Shown: one piece after another, positions 1 through 9,555 of the stretch
Layout of the letters: the number at the start of each line of letters is the position of its first letter
How positions within the stretch are numbered: the stretch's first letter is position 1
Source: Dysgonomonas sp. HDW5A
GTDB lineage: Bacteria; Bacteroidota; Bacteroidia; Bacteroidales; Dysgonomonadaceae
NCBI RefSeq assembly: GCF_011299555.1
Contig: NZ_CP049857.1
Location: forward strand, 124,001-188,000
DNA: 64,000 bases
Direction: 5' to 3'
Translations under genes and position numbers: made by a program
Notes under the pieces: generated by a model
Told to the model about the DNA's origin: nothing
The model's input: only the letters and a program-made list of their open reading frames with translations
Database searches by the model: none

Positions 1-988
1 ACAGAGTGGGATAATTACTCATGTTCTTTTCCATGCTTTGCAGTTCATCAAAGATTCGTTGAGCAGAAAATTCTGCGATGCTTCCAAAATTGAAATTGAA
101 AACCACATCCAATAAATCCTGAGACTGGTATTGTTTCAAAACTTCAATTTTATCGCTTCCTATTTCACCGACTATGAATCGATCATCGTATTCGCTTACC
201 GTAGATTTAATAATACGCATGGCATTTTTTACACCTTCCTGATTAATATCGTTTATGTGATCCTGTTCTCCGTCTTTTGTGGGATTATCGGCTGTTATGC
301 CATCGGTATTCAGAAAATTGATTACATCTAAGCGGAATCCGTCTACTCCTGCATCGAGCCAAAAGCGAAGTATCTTCTGAACCTCAGCTACAACTTTTGG
401 GTTTGCCCAATTGAGGTCTGCCATTCGTATATCAAACTTGTGATAATAATATTGATTGGTCAGGCTATCTTTCTGCCATGCCGTTCCTCCGAAAAATGAT
501 TCCCAATTGTTGGGTTCGTCTTTCCATATATAATAATCCCGATAGGGATTGTCTTTTGATTTTCTGGACTCTTGAAACCATTTGCAATCGGTAGAAGTAT
601 GATTGAGAACCATATCCATAATTACTTTGATACCTCTTTGATGTGCTTCTTTCAGAAAAAGATCAAAATCGGCCTTTGTACCATATGTAGGGTCTACTTC
701 ATAATAATCGGCAATATCATAGCCGTTATCTACTTTGGGCGAAGTAAGAAAAGGGGTAAGCCAGATACCTTTTACGCCTAACGATTGCAGATAATCCAAC
801 TTTTGAGTCATCCCCTTAAAATCGCCATAGCCGTCACCATTACTATCGGCATAGCTGGGCATATATATTTGATAAAAAACAGATTCTTTCCACCATTTTT
901 CGCCAACTGTTCTTTCTTGGGCAACACCTATATTGACGTTTATTATCAATAGAAACAGGATTGTACAATTCAATAAGATCGATTTCAT
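1..988 (-). CDS. GH13 alpha-glucosidase / alpha-amylase-family hydrolase (C-terminus cut by window edge)
   Basis: Secreted or periplasmic enzyme predicted to hydrolyse alpha-glucosidic bonds in maltodextrin- or isomalto-type oligosaccharides. Translating the - strand from ATG 988 gives 329 residues before the edge. A hydrophobic signal peptide occupies about residues 1-22. Conserved GH13 blocks follow: WWKESVFYQIYMPSYADSNG near residue 32, region I DMVLNHTS, region II GFRLDV with the nucleophile Asp221, and region III VGEIGSD with the acid/base Glu275. The VFYQIYMPSYADSNGDG opening resembles oligo-1,6-glucosidase/alpha-glucosidase subfamilies more than endo-amylases (inference). The C-terminal part of the barrel and the final domain lie outside the window. 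The gene is divergent from the HTCS at 1144 and shares its 155-bp promoter region. Substrate specificity cannot be fixed from this fragment. Confidence 0.9.
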   Translation of the reverse strand, partial: MKSILLNCTILFLLIINVNIGVAQERTVGEKWWKESVFYQIYMPSYADSNGDGYGDFKGMTQKLDYLQSLGVKGIWLTPFLTSPKVDNGYDIADYYEVDPTYGTKADFDLFLKEAHQRGIKVIMDMVLNHTSTDCKWFQESRKSKDNPYRDYYIWKDEPNNWESFFGGTAWQKDSLTNQYYYHKFDIRMADLNWANPKVVAEVQKILRFWLDAGVDGFRLDVINFLNTDGITADNPTKDGEQDHINDINQEGVKNAMRIIKSTVSEYDDRFIVGEIGSDKIEVLKQYQSQDLLDVVFNFNFGSIAEFSAQRIFDELQSMEKNMSNYPTL

Positions 989-1007
989 AAATAAAATTTG
1001 TTTTGAG

Positions 1008-1015
1008 CAAAACTA
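1008..1015 (-). promoter_or_regulatory. Putative -7 box for the GH13 gene
   Basis: Read on the - strand this is TAGTTTTG, an exact match to the Bacteroidetes TAnnTTTG -7 consensus, 20 bp before the GH13 start codon. No convincing -33 TTG is visible, which fits an activator-dependent promoter. The next bases upstream are the direct repeats at 1034-1063. Confidence 0.4.
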
Positions 1016-1033
1016 TAGCTAACACCTGCGGGC

Positions 1034-1063
1034 AGAGTATACTATATTATCAAAAGAGTATAC
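1034..1063. promoter_or_regulatory. Direct-repeat operator candidate (AGAGTATAC x2)
   Basis: AGAGTATAC occurs at 1034-1042 and again at 1055-1063, a 21-bp period (two helical turns). That is the usual geometry for an AraC-type DNA-binding domain such as the one at the C-terminus of the neighbouring HTCS. An outer inverted pair CACCTG/CAGGTG (about 1023-1028 and 1064-1069) frames it. The repeats sit just upstream of the GH13 -7 box and upstream of the HTCS -7 boxes. Confidence 0.4.
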
Positions 1064-1097
1064 AGGTGCTATACAACATGTTTTCAGTTATTTTTAG

Positions 1098-1120
1098 TAG
1101 TTTTGCATAGACTACTTTTG
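1098..1120 (+). promoter_or_regulatory. Putative -7 boxes for the HTCS gene
   Basis: Two exact TAnnTTTG matches lie in tandem: TAGTTTTG at 1098-1105 and TACTTTTG at 1113-1120, both shortly before ATG 1144. The first is identical to the box of the divergent GH13 gene. No strong -33 TTG is present at the usual spacing. Confidence 0.35.
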
Positions 1121-1143
1121 AGCAAATTATCAGAATCGTATCT

Positions 1144-4100
1144 ATGGAAAGTTTATCTAAAATATTTCCCTTAAAATATATCCTCGGAGTGTTACTGGTA
1201 ACACTCTCACTGCATACCTATGCAGCTAATGTTGTGAAATACCTTTCGAATATCAACGGACTATCTAACAATTCGGTAAACTGTATTTTCGAAGATTCGG
1301 AACACATTGTATGGATTGGTACATGGGATGGATTGAATGCTTATAACGGACGCGATATTAAAACGTTCAGATATAATAAAAACAATAAGTACTCGATAAG
1401 TAATAATATTATCAGGCAAATTGTAGAGCAAAATACGGATCATTTATGGATATCAACCGATTACGGGGTTAACAGATGGGATAGGAAGACACAGACTTTT
1501 ACCAATTACTTTTCGGGACCGGAATATAAAGTTCCGAAACAGGAAAAATCATTTATGCTAGGTTTAACTTCCTCCAAAAAGATAATCTGTTTTGTAAAGG
1601 AGCAGGGTTTATTTTATTTTGATAATGAAGCTCAGTTATTCAAGCTAATAGATATTCATGTAAATGGTGAAATAAAAGACTTTCTGATTGACAATAACGA
1701 TAACGGCTACTTCCTGCTTAATAATGGTAAGATCGAACAATATAAAATAGAGCAAAAGAGTAATAATAGTATTTCGTTTACCAATCGTAAAGAGATAAAA
1801 AATGATGTGTTTGTTGACAGGATCTTTTTTTCGGAAAATAAGCTGATTTTGACCTCCTCCAATGGATTATCGATATTGGATGAATCGTTATCAACAATAA
1901 AACACCTTGATTTTAATCTCTCGAAAGCTATTTCACAAGCCATATATCATAAGAATATATTGTACATTAGTTTTTATGAAGGCGGATGTTTAAAATATGA
2001 TCCGAAAGAAGACAAGCTATCCGAAGTAGAAGGGGTTTCGGATCGTGTGCCGATATTTACTATGTATTTCGGCAATCAGGATATTTTATGGATAGGCAGC
2101 GACGGGCAAGGGGTATTGCAGGTATACGAATATGCTTCTCCTTTTAAAACGATAAAAACGAATCACCCGGTGAGGAGCTTTTGCCAAAATCCGGATGGGG
2201 ATATATTGATCGGAACTAAAGGGGATGGCATAAAGCTGTTGAACAGACAAACAGGTAAGATATCTGATTATAAAAATATCACCAATGGTTTAATTTCCAA
2301 TTCGGTATATGCTATAAAAAGGAATAAGTCAAACGATATATTTATCGGGACAGAAGGCGAAGGTATTAACATTCTCCATACCAAAAGCAACCGTTTGCAA
2401 AAATTGAACATTCCTTCTAAATTTCCTGTTTTTAAGGCTGTTTACAGTATTTACTTTTCGAATAACGATTCACTGCTCTGGCTCGGCACTTCGGGCTATG
2501 GTTTAATCAGAATCAAACTCGACAAAGTAAATGACGAGTATATTGTGGAAGATGTAGAACAGTACATTTCTTCGGATCAACGAAAATCACTTAATAACGA
2601 TGTCATTTACACTATTATTCCTTCGAGTAATAAAAATGAGTTATGGTTCGGAACAAGAGGGGCAGGTCTTAACAAGGTAAATACAAAAAGCGGCACTTTT
2701 GAGAACTTCGAAGACATAAACAGTGATATTTCACTCACCAACAATGATATATTATGTTTATTGAATAGTAGTGACAATAATTTATGGATAGGTACGAGCT
2801 ACGGATTGAACAGGGTAGAAACAGAGCGTATTCCGAAAAATATATTTCAATATACCGAAAATGAAGGTTTAAACAACAATACCATTCATGGAATTTTGGA
2901 AGATAAGGCGAAAGATATATGGGTAAGTACCAATCTGGGAATTTCCAGAATATATTCTTCTTCCGGAAAAATTGATAATTATAAGCTTATTGACGGATTG
3001 CAGAATGACGAGTTTTCGGATGGGGCTTATTTTAAGGATAACGATAACAACCTTTATTTTGGGGGTGTAAGCGGTTTTAGTTATTTCAATCCCGAAAATA
3101 TCCAACTTCGTAACTTCGACCCGATTCTCAGCCTTAGCAGCCTGAAAATTTATAACACCGCACAAAATATCAATGAACGAATACAGAATGGTGTTTTGCA
3201 CTTATCGTATGATGAGCGTTATACCACATTTTCATTTATAGCCAGCGATTTTATAAATAACGAGAATTGCGAATATGCTTACCGTCTCTCGAATTACACC
3301 GAAGGGTGGATTAATAACGGTAACAATCCGAATATTGTATTTGCCAAACTTCCTCCCGGAAAGTATAAACTCGAGGTTAGAGCTACAAATGGTGATAAGG
3401 TATGGAGTAATAGTACGTATGAACTGGAAATTAATGTTTCTCATCCTTGGTGGTTGAGTACTCCTGCTATTTTATTTTATATTCTATTGGCGGTAGTTAT
3501 TCTTTATATCGTTCAATCGGTTATTAAAAACCGTATCAGGCTCAACCGTGAATTATTCCTGAAAAAAATAGAGAAGGAACACCAACAAAAGGTGTACGAG
3601 TCGAAGTTGAATCTTTTTACAAACGTGGCTCATGAGTTTTTCACTCCGCTGACTCTTATTTATGGCCCTGCTCAACATTTATTAGAAAGTGTAAAGCTCG
3701 ATAGTTATACTAAGAGATATATCCAGATTATAAAGAACAATGCTGAACGGATGCAAAAACTCATCAATGAGTTGATGGAGTTCAGAAAGACTAAAACGGG
3801 ACATACTCCTTTACATCCTGAAAGTATTGATATAAAATTACTGACTGACTACGTTTCGGATAACTATATTGAAATGGCTCAGGAAAATAAAATAGATTAT
3901 CTGGTGACTGTGAAGGATACTTCAACCATAAATACCGACAGGGATTCGTTAGAAAAAATATTTTTCAACCTGTTTTCCAATGCTTTCAAATATACACCTC
4001 GAAATGGTTATATCCATGTAGATGTATGGCAGGATGATGACGAACACGAAAAGGCTTTGAATATGACGATCCGCAATTCGGGAAAAGGTCTTACTGATAG

Positions 4101-5139
4101 TCAAATGGCTGAGATATTCAATAAGTACAAGATATTTGACGATACTCCTAAAGTCCAAAGTGCAGTAAGTACGGGTATCGGCTTGAATCTGACGAAAGGA
4201 CTGACCGAATTACTTGGAGGAAAAATCTCGGTATCTAGTAAATTGGGAGAATCGGTACAGTTTACGTTGACTATTCCTCCTTTACTGAAGGAAACTCCAA
4301 ACGTAGTGAACGAAGAAGCCTCTACCCCACTTCAAAGCAATTATTTGCTGAATATTCAGTCGAATAAAAAAGTGTCTATCCTAATAGTGGAAGATGAGAA
4401 AAACATTACCGAACTACTGAAAGATATTCTTACACCCTATTACACGACACAAGAGGCTGTAGACGGTGAAGATGCTTTAAACCAGATAGAACTTAACCGT
4501 CCCGATATCATAATCAGCGACATTATGATGCCCAATCTGGATGGAATTGCACTTATCGACAGATTGAAATCGAATCCTAAAACGGCACATATACCCATTA
4601 TCAGTATTTCGGCAAAAAACACGATTGAAGATCATATCAATGCATACAAGCATGGAGCCGATTTATATATCAGCAAACCATTTCATCCGCGTCATGTATT
4701 GTCAACGATCGAAAACCTTGTAAATAAACAAGCTACTTTAAAAGAATATTTCAATTCAACCATATCGTCCGAAGTGGTACGGGATGGAGTAACTATGCAT
4801 CAGGAAGGTGAAAAATTTCTGGAAGATATTATTTCGTTTATCGAAAACAGCATAGATGATGAGTCTCTTAATCCCAATTCAATAGCCGATTTTCTGGGTA
4901 TAAGTAAAGCAACTCTATACAGAAAACTGAAAGAGCTTACGGATAAAACTCCGAGTGAATTTGTTCGGACTATACGCCTTACTCATGCTTCAAAATTACT
5001 TAAATCGACACGATTGACTGTCTCGGAGATTATGTTTAAATCGGGATTTACCAACAAATCTTACTTTTATCGCGAGTTTGCAAAGCAATACGACATGTCT
5101 CCAAAAGAATACAGGGATGCCAATAATTCACCTGCATAA
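1144..5139 (+). CDS. Hybrid two-component system sensor-regulator (HTCS)
   Basis: One-protein signalling system that senses an oligosaccharide in the periplasm and activates carbohydrate genes. Order of domains in 1331 residues: signal/anchor segment (about 10-28); periplasmic beta-propeller made of repeated WIGT/LWFGT-type blades (about 40-690); Y_Y_Y domain (about 700-765); one membrane helix (about 773-795); HisKA with phospho-acceptor His830 in NVAHEFFTPLTL; HATPase_c with the N-box near 934 and STGIGLNL; receiver domain from about 1077 with phospho-acceptor Asp1126 in SDIMMPNLDG; and a C-terminal AraC-type HTH (about 1225-1325). The length is normal for the family. The H-box reads HEFFTPLT rather than the more common HELRTPLT. 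Neighbours are a GH13 and a GH51 enzyme. GH51 suggests an arabinose-containing ligand, but this is inference. Confidence 0.96.
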   Translation: MESLSKIFPLKYILGVLLVTLSLHTYAANVVKYLSNINGLSNNSVNCIFEDSEHIVWIGTWDGLNAYNGRDIKTFRYNKNNKYSISNNIIRQIVEQNTDHLWISTDYGVNRWDRKTQTFTNYFSGPEYKVPKQEKSFMLGLTSSKKIICFVKEQGLFYFDNEAQLFKLIDIHVNGEIKDFLIDNNDNGYFLLNNGKIEQYKIEQKSNNSISFTNRKEIKNDVFVDRIFFSENKLILTSSNGLSILDESLSTIKHLDFNLSKAISQAIYHKNILYISFYEGGCLKYDPKEDKLSEVEGVSDRVPIFTMYFGNQDILWIGSDGQGVLQVYEYASPFKTIKTNHPVRSFCQNPDGDILIGTKGDGIKLLNRQTGKISDYKNITNGLISNSVYAIKRNKSNDIFIGTEGEGINILHTKSNRLQKLNIPSKFPVFKAVYSIYFSNNDSLLWLGTSGYGLIRIKLDKVNDEYIVEDVEQYISSDQRKSLNNDVIYTIIPSSNKNELWFGTRGAGLNKVNTKSGTFENFEDINSDISLTNNDILCLLNSSDNNLWIGTSYGLNRVETERIPKNIFQYTENEGLNNNTIHGILEDKAKDIWVSTNLGISRIYSSSGKIDNYKLIDGLQNDEFSDGAYFKDNDNNLYFGGVSGFSYFNPENIQLRNFDPILSLSSLKIYNTAQNINERIQNGVLHLSYDERYTTFSFIASDFINNENCEYAYRLSNYTEGWINNGNNPNIVFAKLPPGKYKLEVRATNGDKVWSNSTYELEINVSHPWWLSTPAILFYILLAVVILYIVQSVIKNRIRLNRELFLKKIEKEHQQKVYESKLNLFTNVAHEFFTPLTLIYGPAQHLLESVKLDSYTKRYIQIIKNNAERMQKLINELMEFRKTKTGHTPLHPESIDIKLLTDYVSDNYIEMAQENKIDYLVTVKDTSTINTDRDSLEKIFFNLFSNAFKYTPRNGYIHVDVWQDDDEHEKALNMTIRNSGKGLTDSQMAEIFNKYKIFDDTPKVQSAVSTGIGLNLTKGLTELLGGKISVSSKLGESVQFTLTIPPLLKETPNVVNEEASTPLQSNYLLNIQSNKKVSILIVEDEKNITELLKDILTPYYTTQEAVDGEDALNQIELNRPDIIISDIMMPNLDGIALIDRLKSNPKTAHIPIISISAKNTIEDHINAYKHGADLYISKPFHPRHVLSTIENLVNKQATLKEYFNSTISSEVVRDGVTMHQEGEKFLEDIISFIENSIDDESLNPNSIADFLGISKATLYRKLKELTDKTPSEFVRTIRLTHASKLLKSTRLTVSEIMFKSGFTNKSYFYREFAKQYDMSPKEYRDANNSPA

Positions 5140-5204
5140 TAGCCGGCTTAACATCCTCATATTTTATCTATTACAAAAGAGAAGAGTCTCTTATAGAGTA
5201 AAAA

Positions 5205-5341
5205 ACAGGTAACAATAAAAAAAAGTAGCTAACAAGTGTAACTTTTGTCACTTTTGTCACCTTTTTAGACGTTACACACTCATAAACAAACATTTAATCA
5301 GTTAACAAAAGTGACACTTTATATTTTAGTTTTGTAACCTG
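5205..5341. promoter_or_regulatory. Inverted array of TGACAAAA/TTTTGTCA elements between two gene ends
   Basis: The space between the converging HTCS and GH51 genes contains nested imperfect inverted repeats. The outer arms are AACAGGTAACAA (near 5204-5215) and TTTGTAACCTGTT (near 5331-5343). The inner arms are 5234-5265 (three direct units of about 9 bp, TGTAAC/TGTCAC separated by TTTT) and 5300-5320 on the opposite strand. GTGTAAC/GTTACAC also pair (5236-5242, 5271-5277). The inner arms closely match 42531-42563 upstream of a GH105 gene. The role is unknown: candidate operators, or the folded end of a transcript. Confidence 0.4.
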
Positions 5342-5355
5342 TTGTATATAAAGAA

Positions 5356-5407
5356 CCTGTTTAAATTTTGAAACAAATCTTTAAACAGGCTATGTCTTTT
5401 GTTTTTT
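5356..5407 (+). terminator. Intrinsic-terminator-like hairpin after the HTCS
   Basis: A perfect 10-bp stem, CCTGTTTAAA (5356-5365) with TTTAAACAGG (5380-5389), and a 14-nt loop are followed on the + strand by a T-rich stretch to 5407. It lies 217 bp after the HTCS stop and 19 bp beyond the GH51 stop on the other strand. Confidence 0.55.
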
Positions 5408-5425
5408 TACAACTTATTATTCAGA

Positions 5426-6967
5426 TTACTTTATAGCAAGTACAACGATTGATTTAGCAGGTAATTTAATATTTAGTTTACCGTTGACAATCGTAGCGCC
5501 TTGGAAGGGCTGAGGTTTTACTGCATTCGGTTTTTCAAATGTATTATAGTCATTAATTGTATTTGCCGTCAGTATCTCACCACTTACGCTAGTAATATTC
5601 AGATTTGAAAAGTCAACACTTACATTTCTTTCTGCATCCAAATCGATATTAGCCAGAGTAATATGAGTTATACCGTTTTTCTGTGAAGCAGATGCATTCA
5701 CCAAAGGAATATTACGGCCTCTTATTTCTTTTGTATCCGAAAGAATATCCATTGGAAGATAAGTTGCATCCTGATGTACCTTGTACATATCAAATATATA
5801 ATACGTTGGAGTAAGCACCATCTTATCGCCTTTCGTAAGAATAACAGATTGAAGCACATTCACTATCTGAGCTATATTGGCCATCTGAATACGGTCCCCA
5901 TACTTATTAAATACATTCAAGGATAGAGCAGCAACGAATGCGTCACGCAAGGTGTTTTGTTGGTAAAGAAATCCGGGATTAGTTCCGGGTTCAACATCCC
6001 ACCAAGTTCCCCACTCGTCAACCATCAAACCGACTTTCTTTTCTTTGTCATACTTATCCATTATAGCCATATGCTTTTGGATTACCTCTTCTATTTCAAG
6101 GCATTTACCAACTGTCCAGTAATAATCGTCCGGCGAAAAATCGGTAGCTGAGCCTTTGCTCCCATTCCAGCCTTTTACAGTATAATAGTGGAGCGATAAT
6201 CCATTCATTTTGGTTCCTGCTTTTTTCATAAGCACCTCTGTCCAGTTATAATCATAATCACTGGCTCCACTGGCGATTTTAAAGAGTTTGTTTCCATCAT
6301 AATTACGGCAATAAACCCCATAACGCCTAAACAAGTCTGCATAATATTCGGGGAGCATATCTCCACCACATCCCCAACTTTCGTTTCCAACACCAAAGTA
6401 TTTTACTTTCCAAGCTTTGTCACGACCATTCTTACGGCGTAAATTAGCCATTGGGCTATCTCCTTCTGAAGTCATATATTCTACCCATTTAGCCATTTCT
6501 TCGACAGTACCACTACCTACATTACCACTTATGTAGGGTTCACAATCGAGCAGTTCGCATAAATTGAGAAATTCATGTGTTCCAAAACTGTTATCTTCAA
6601 CTGTACCTCCCCAATTGTTATTGACCATTTTAGGTCGATTCTCCTTAGGTCCGATTCCATCCATCCAATGATACTCATCGGCAAAGCAACCGCCGGGCCA
6701 ACGAAGATTAGGTATCTGAAGTTTTTTCAAAGCCTCCAAAACATCGGTACGATAGCCTTTTGTATTAGGAATAGATGAATTTTCGCCCACCCATAAACCT
6801 CCATATATACATGAACCCAAATGCTCGGCAAAGTGTCCGTAGATATGCTTACTTATAGGTTGAGTACCTTGCTCGGGGTGAACACGGATTATTACATCTT
6901 TTGTTTGAGATGAAACTGACAGAAAAATAAATAAAGTTGACGCTATAAGGAAAATCGTTTTTTTCAT
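5426..6967 (-). CDS. GH51 alpha-L-arabinofuranosidase
   Basis: Retaining exo-enzyme that removes alpha-L-arabinofuranose from arabinan or arabinoxylan fragments. From ATG 6982 the frame is 518 residues. I prefer the internal ATG at 6967 ([10 protein letters not shown]...), because it opens directly with a signal peptide and gives 513 residues. Using the 518 numbering, the acid/base is Glu201 in [11 protein letters not shown] and the nucleophile is Glu323 in MVDEWGTWW. The conserved [20 protein letters not shown] block precedes them, and the C-terminal beta-sandwich ends in KSIVVLAIK. The gene converges on the HTCS, so both may serve an arabinose-rich glycan. No neighbouring susCD is visible. 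Confidence 0.95.
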   Translation of the reverse strand: MKKTIFLIASTLFIFLSVSSQTKDVIIRVHPEQGTQPISKHIYGHFAEHLGSCIYGGLWVGENSSIPNTKGYRTDVLEALKKLQIPNLRWPGGCFADEYHWMDGIGPKENRPKMVNNNWGGTVEDNSFGTHEFLNLCELLDCEPYISGNVGSGTVEEMAKWVEYMTSEGDSPMANLRRKNGRDKAWKVKYFGVGNESWGCGGDMLPEYYADLFRRYGVYCRNYDGNKLFKIASGASDYDYNWTEVLMKKAGTKMNGLSLHYYTVKGWNGSKGSATDFSPDDYYWTVGKCLEIEEVIQKHMAIMDKYDKEKKVGLMVDEWGTWWDVEPGTNPGFLYQQNTLRDAFVAALSLNVFNKYGDRIQMANIAQIVNVLQSVILTKGDKMVLTPTYYIFDMYKVHQDATYLPMDILSDTKEIRGRNIPLVNASASQKNGITHITLANIDLDAERNVSVDFSNLNITSVSGEILTANTINDYNTFEKPNAVKPQPFQGATIVNGKLNIKLPAKSIVVLAIK

Positions 6968-7326
6968 AACATTTAAATTCAATAGATTAATGTTACTAAG
7001 ATAATCATATTAGATAATACACAATACTCAATTCCAGTTCATTTTAGGGGTATAAATTGGTCATCTGCTGTATTATTGTACAAAAAGTGCTTATCGAAAC
7101 AGTCACTAGACAATTATTAACTTTGCTTATCCCAATTTTAGCAAGACAGGCGTATGAAAAAAGACCAGAGGAAATTCTCTTTAAGAAGTAAAGCTATCGA
7201 AAATACAATACTCTATCCATTTCTGAATTTAACTTAAATTAAATTAAGTGGTTTTATTTTTAGCTTTAACGAACAAAAGATAACAACAAAATGTTAATTA
7301 GTAACATCCATTAATAAGCAAACATT
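6968..7326. other. Divergent intergenic region (GH51 / TonB receptor)
   Basis: AT-rich spacer holding the promoters of two divergent genes. On the + strand TAACTTTG (7118-7125) matches the -7 consensus, but it lies about 200 bp before the receptor start and has no TTG at the -33 position. TGTTAATTAGTA at 7292-7303, just before the receptor start, recurs at 9616-9627 upstream of ureA. A 27-codon frame at 7154-7237 has no supporting evidence and is not called. Confidence 0.5.
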
Positions 7327-9555
7327 ATGAAATTTTCCATTTTTATCCTTTTGGGCTTTATAGCTACGTCCACTCTACCGATTCTGGGGCAAATTATAAA
7401 AGGTAAAATTATTAATATTAATGGAAAACCTATCGAAGGAGTTCAAATCTTCAATATCAGAACAGATCAACATACCCATACAAATGAGTTTGGTATATTT
7501 ACACTCGATAAAACTCAACAAAACGACATTCTTTCAATTGGAGGATTAGGATATAAAACCAAAGAAATTAAAGCTAATTTATCAGACCCTGAACCTATCG
7601 TACTTGATGAGGATGTTCTTCGGCTCGAAGAAGTAGTTATACACCCTAAACTTGCAGGCTTAAATTTCATTACAGCTATAGACCTCAAAGTAACACCCGT
7701 AAACTCTTCTCAAGAAATATTAAGAAAAGTTCCCGGTTTATTTATAGGGCAACATGCCGGAGGGGGTAAAGCCGAGCAGTTATTTTTAAGAGGATTCGAC
7801 CTCGACCATGGAACAGATATTGCTATCTCAGTTGATGGTATGCCAGTCAATATGGTTTCTCATGCTCACGGACAAGGTTACGCTGACCTTCACTTTTTAA
7901 TACCCGAAACAGTAGAACAAATAGATTTCGGAAAAGGTCCTTACTATGCCGACAAAGGAGACCTTGCTACTGCCGGATATGTTGCGTTTAAAACAAAAGA
8001 AAAACTCGATAAAAGTAGTGTAGGTGTAGAACTTGGACAATTCAATACAAGACGTATCATCGGGATGTTCAATATTCTTGACCACAATAATGCCAATCAG
8101 GACGCTTATATTGCCACTGAATATCTATTAACTGATGGACCTTTTGATGCTCCTCAAAACTTTAAACGAATAAACCTTTTCGGGAAATATACCTCCAGAT
8201 TCAATGATAACAGCAAATTCTCTTTAACCGTATCTCACTTCACCAGCAAATGGGATGCATCCGGACAAATTCCATTGAGGCTTGTTAATGACGGTACCAT
8301 TTCTTGGTTTGGAGCAGTAGATGATACCGAAGGAGGAAACACTTCGAGAACGAATATCAATGCCGCTTATTACAAGGCTATTGATGATAATACATACTTC
8401 AAAGCAAATACATTTTACAATAAGTATAAATTTGAATTATATTCCAACTTTACCTTCTTTCTCGAAGACCCAATCAATGGAGATCAAATCAGGCAAAAAG
8501 AAAATAGAGACATATTCGGACTTAATACGGAATGGGGAAAGACGCTTTACTTAGGAGATGTCAAAACATCTATACAAGGCGGAGTAGGCTTTCGAGCCGA
8601 TGCTACTAAAGGCTCCGAACTTTCGAGAACCAAAGAACGATATATTACTCTTAATCGTATAATGCTGGGGGATATAGATCAATCGAATCTGTTTGCTTAT
8701 ATAAATTCGCAATTTGAGGTAGGTAAACTTACTATAGCACCTGCTTTACGTATTGACCAATTTCAATTTAATTATCAGGATAAACTAGACAGTGTATATA
8801 AAAATCAAGGAGTAAAAAAGACACTGGTTTCACCTAAGTTAAATTTTATCTATTCAGAAAACGATAATCTTCAATTTTATCTAAAATCAGGTATGGGATT
8901 TCATTCGAATGATACGCGTGTAGTGGTTACCGATAAGAATAAAAAAACAGTTCCACGCGTATTTGGTTCTGATCTTGGCAGTATATGGAAACCTATTCCT
9001 CGACTCATTGTTAACAGTGCATTATGGTATTTATATTCTGAACAAGAATTCGTATATGTAGGAGACATTGGTATCATAGAACCAAGTGGCAAAAGTAGAA
9101 GAATGGGGGCAGACTTGGGAATACGTTATCAATTAAACAATTGGATATTTATAGATGCAGATGCTAATTATGCTTTTGCACGTAGTATTGACGAACCTAA
9201 AGGTGAAAATTATATACCTCTTGCTCCTGATTTTACAAGTACAGCCGGAATTGGATTAAATAACTGGAATGGTTTTTCTGGTAGTTTTAGATTTCGTTTT
9301 ATGAATAATCGCCCGGCTAATGAGGACAATTCAATTATAGCAGATGGATATGCTATATTTGATCTGAACTTGAATTATCAATACAAGGGATTATTAGCAG
9401 GAATAAGTATCGAGAATTTATTTGATACTAAATGGAAAGAAACACAGTTCGCAACAGTGTCTAGATTAAATAACGAACCAACCAGTGTAGAAGAGATACA
9501 TTTCACGCCGGGTACTCCTTTCTTTTTCAGAGCACGCATTGGGTATAACTTCTAA
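7327..9555 (+). CDS. TonB-dependent outer-membrane receptor, possibly for nickel
   Basis: Outer-membrane transporter energised by TonB. It has 742 residues: signal peptide (about 1-21), a carboxypeptidase-regulatory-like domain (about 22-105, starting IIKGKIININGKPIEGV), a plug domain (about 115-220) and a 22-strand-type barrel ending in aromatic GYNF, as expected for outer-membrane insertion. It is not a SusC: no SusD partner follows. The plug carries an unusual set of histidines (His143, His161, His179, His181, His189 in and around DLDHGTD and SHAHGQGYADLHF), which suggests a metal or metal-chelate cargo. The next genes encode a nickel enzyme and its nickel-loading proteins, so nickel or a nickel chelate is the best guess (inference). 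Another metal complex or small ligand is possible. Confidence 0.85.
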   Translation: MKFSIFILLGFIATSTLPILGQIIKGKIININGKPIEGVQIFNIRTDQHTHTNEFGIFTLDKTQQNDILSIGGLGYKTKEIKANLSDPEPIVLDEDVLRLEEVVIHPKLAGLNFITAIDLKVTPVNSSQEILRKVPGLFIGQHAGGGKAEQLFLRGFDLDHGTDIAISVDGMPVNMVSHAHGQGYADLHFLIPETVEQIDFGKGPYYADKGDLATAGYVAFKTKEKLDKSSVGVELGQFNTRRIIGMFNILDHNNANQDAYIATEYLLTDGPFDAPQNFKRINLFGKYTSRFNDNSKFSLTVSHFTSKWDASGQIPLRLVNDGTISWFGAVDDTEGGNTSRTNINAAYYKAIDDNTYFKANTFYNKYKFELYSNFTFFLEDPINGDQIRQKENRDIFGLNTEWGKTLYLGDVKTSIQGGVGFRADATKGSELSRTKERYITLNRIMLGDIDQSNLFAYINSQFEVGKLTIAPALRIDQFQFNYQDKLDSVYKNQGVKKTLVSPKLNFIYSENDNLQFYLKSGMGFHSNDTRVVVTDKNKKTVPRVFGSDLGSIWKPIPRLIVNSALWYLYSEQEFVYVGDIGIIEPSGKSRRMGADLGIRYQLNNWIFIDADANYAFARSIDEPKGENYIPLAPDFTSTAGIGLNNWNGFSGSFRFRFMNNRPANEDNSIIADGYAIFDLNLNYQYKGLLAGISIENLFDTKWKETQFATVSRLNNEPTSVEEIHFTPGTPFFFRARIGYNF

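Noticed and set aside
7118-7125. TAACTTTG as promoter of the TonB receptor
   Set aside because: It is an exact -7 match but has no -33 TTG and would leave a leader of about 195 bp. Kept only as a remark in the intergenic entry.
7154-7237. 27-codon frame (MKKDQRKFSL...) before the TonB receptor
   Set aside because: Too short to judge, with no ribosome-binding site, no known family and no neighbour support. It could be a remnant, but nothing confirms it.
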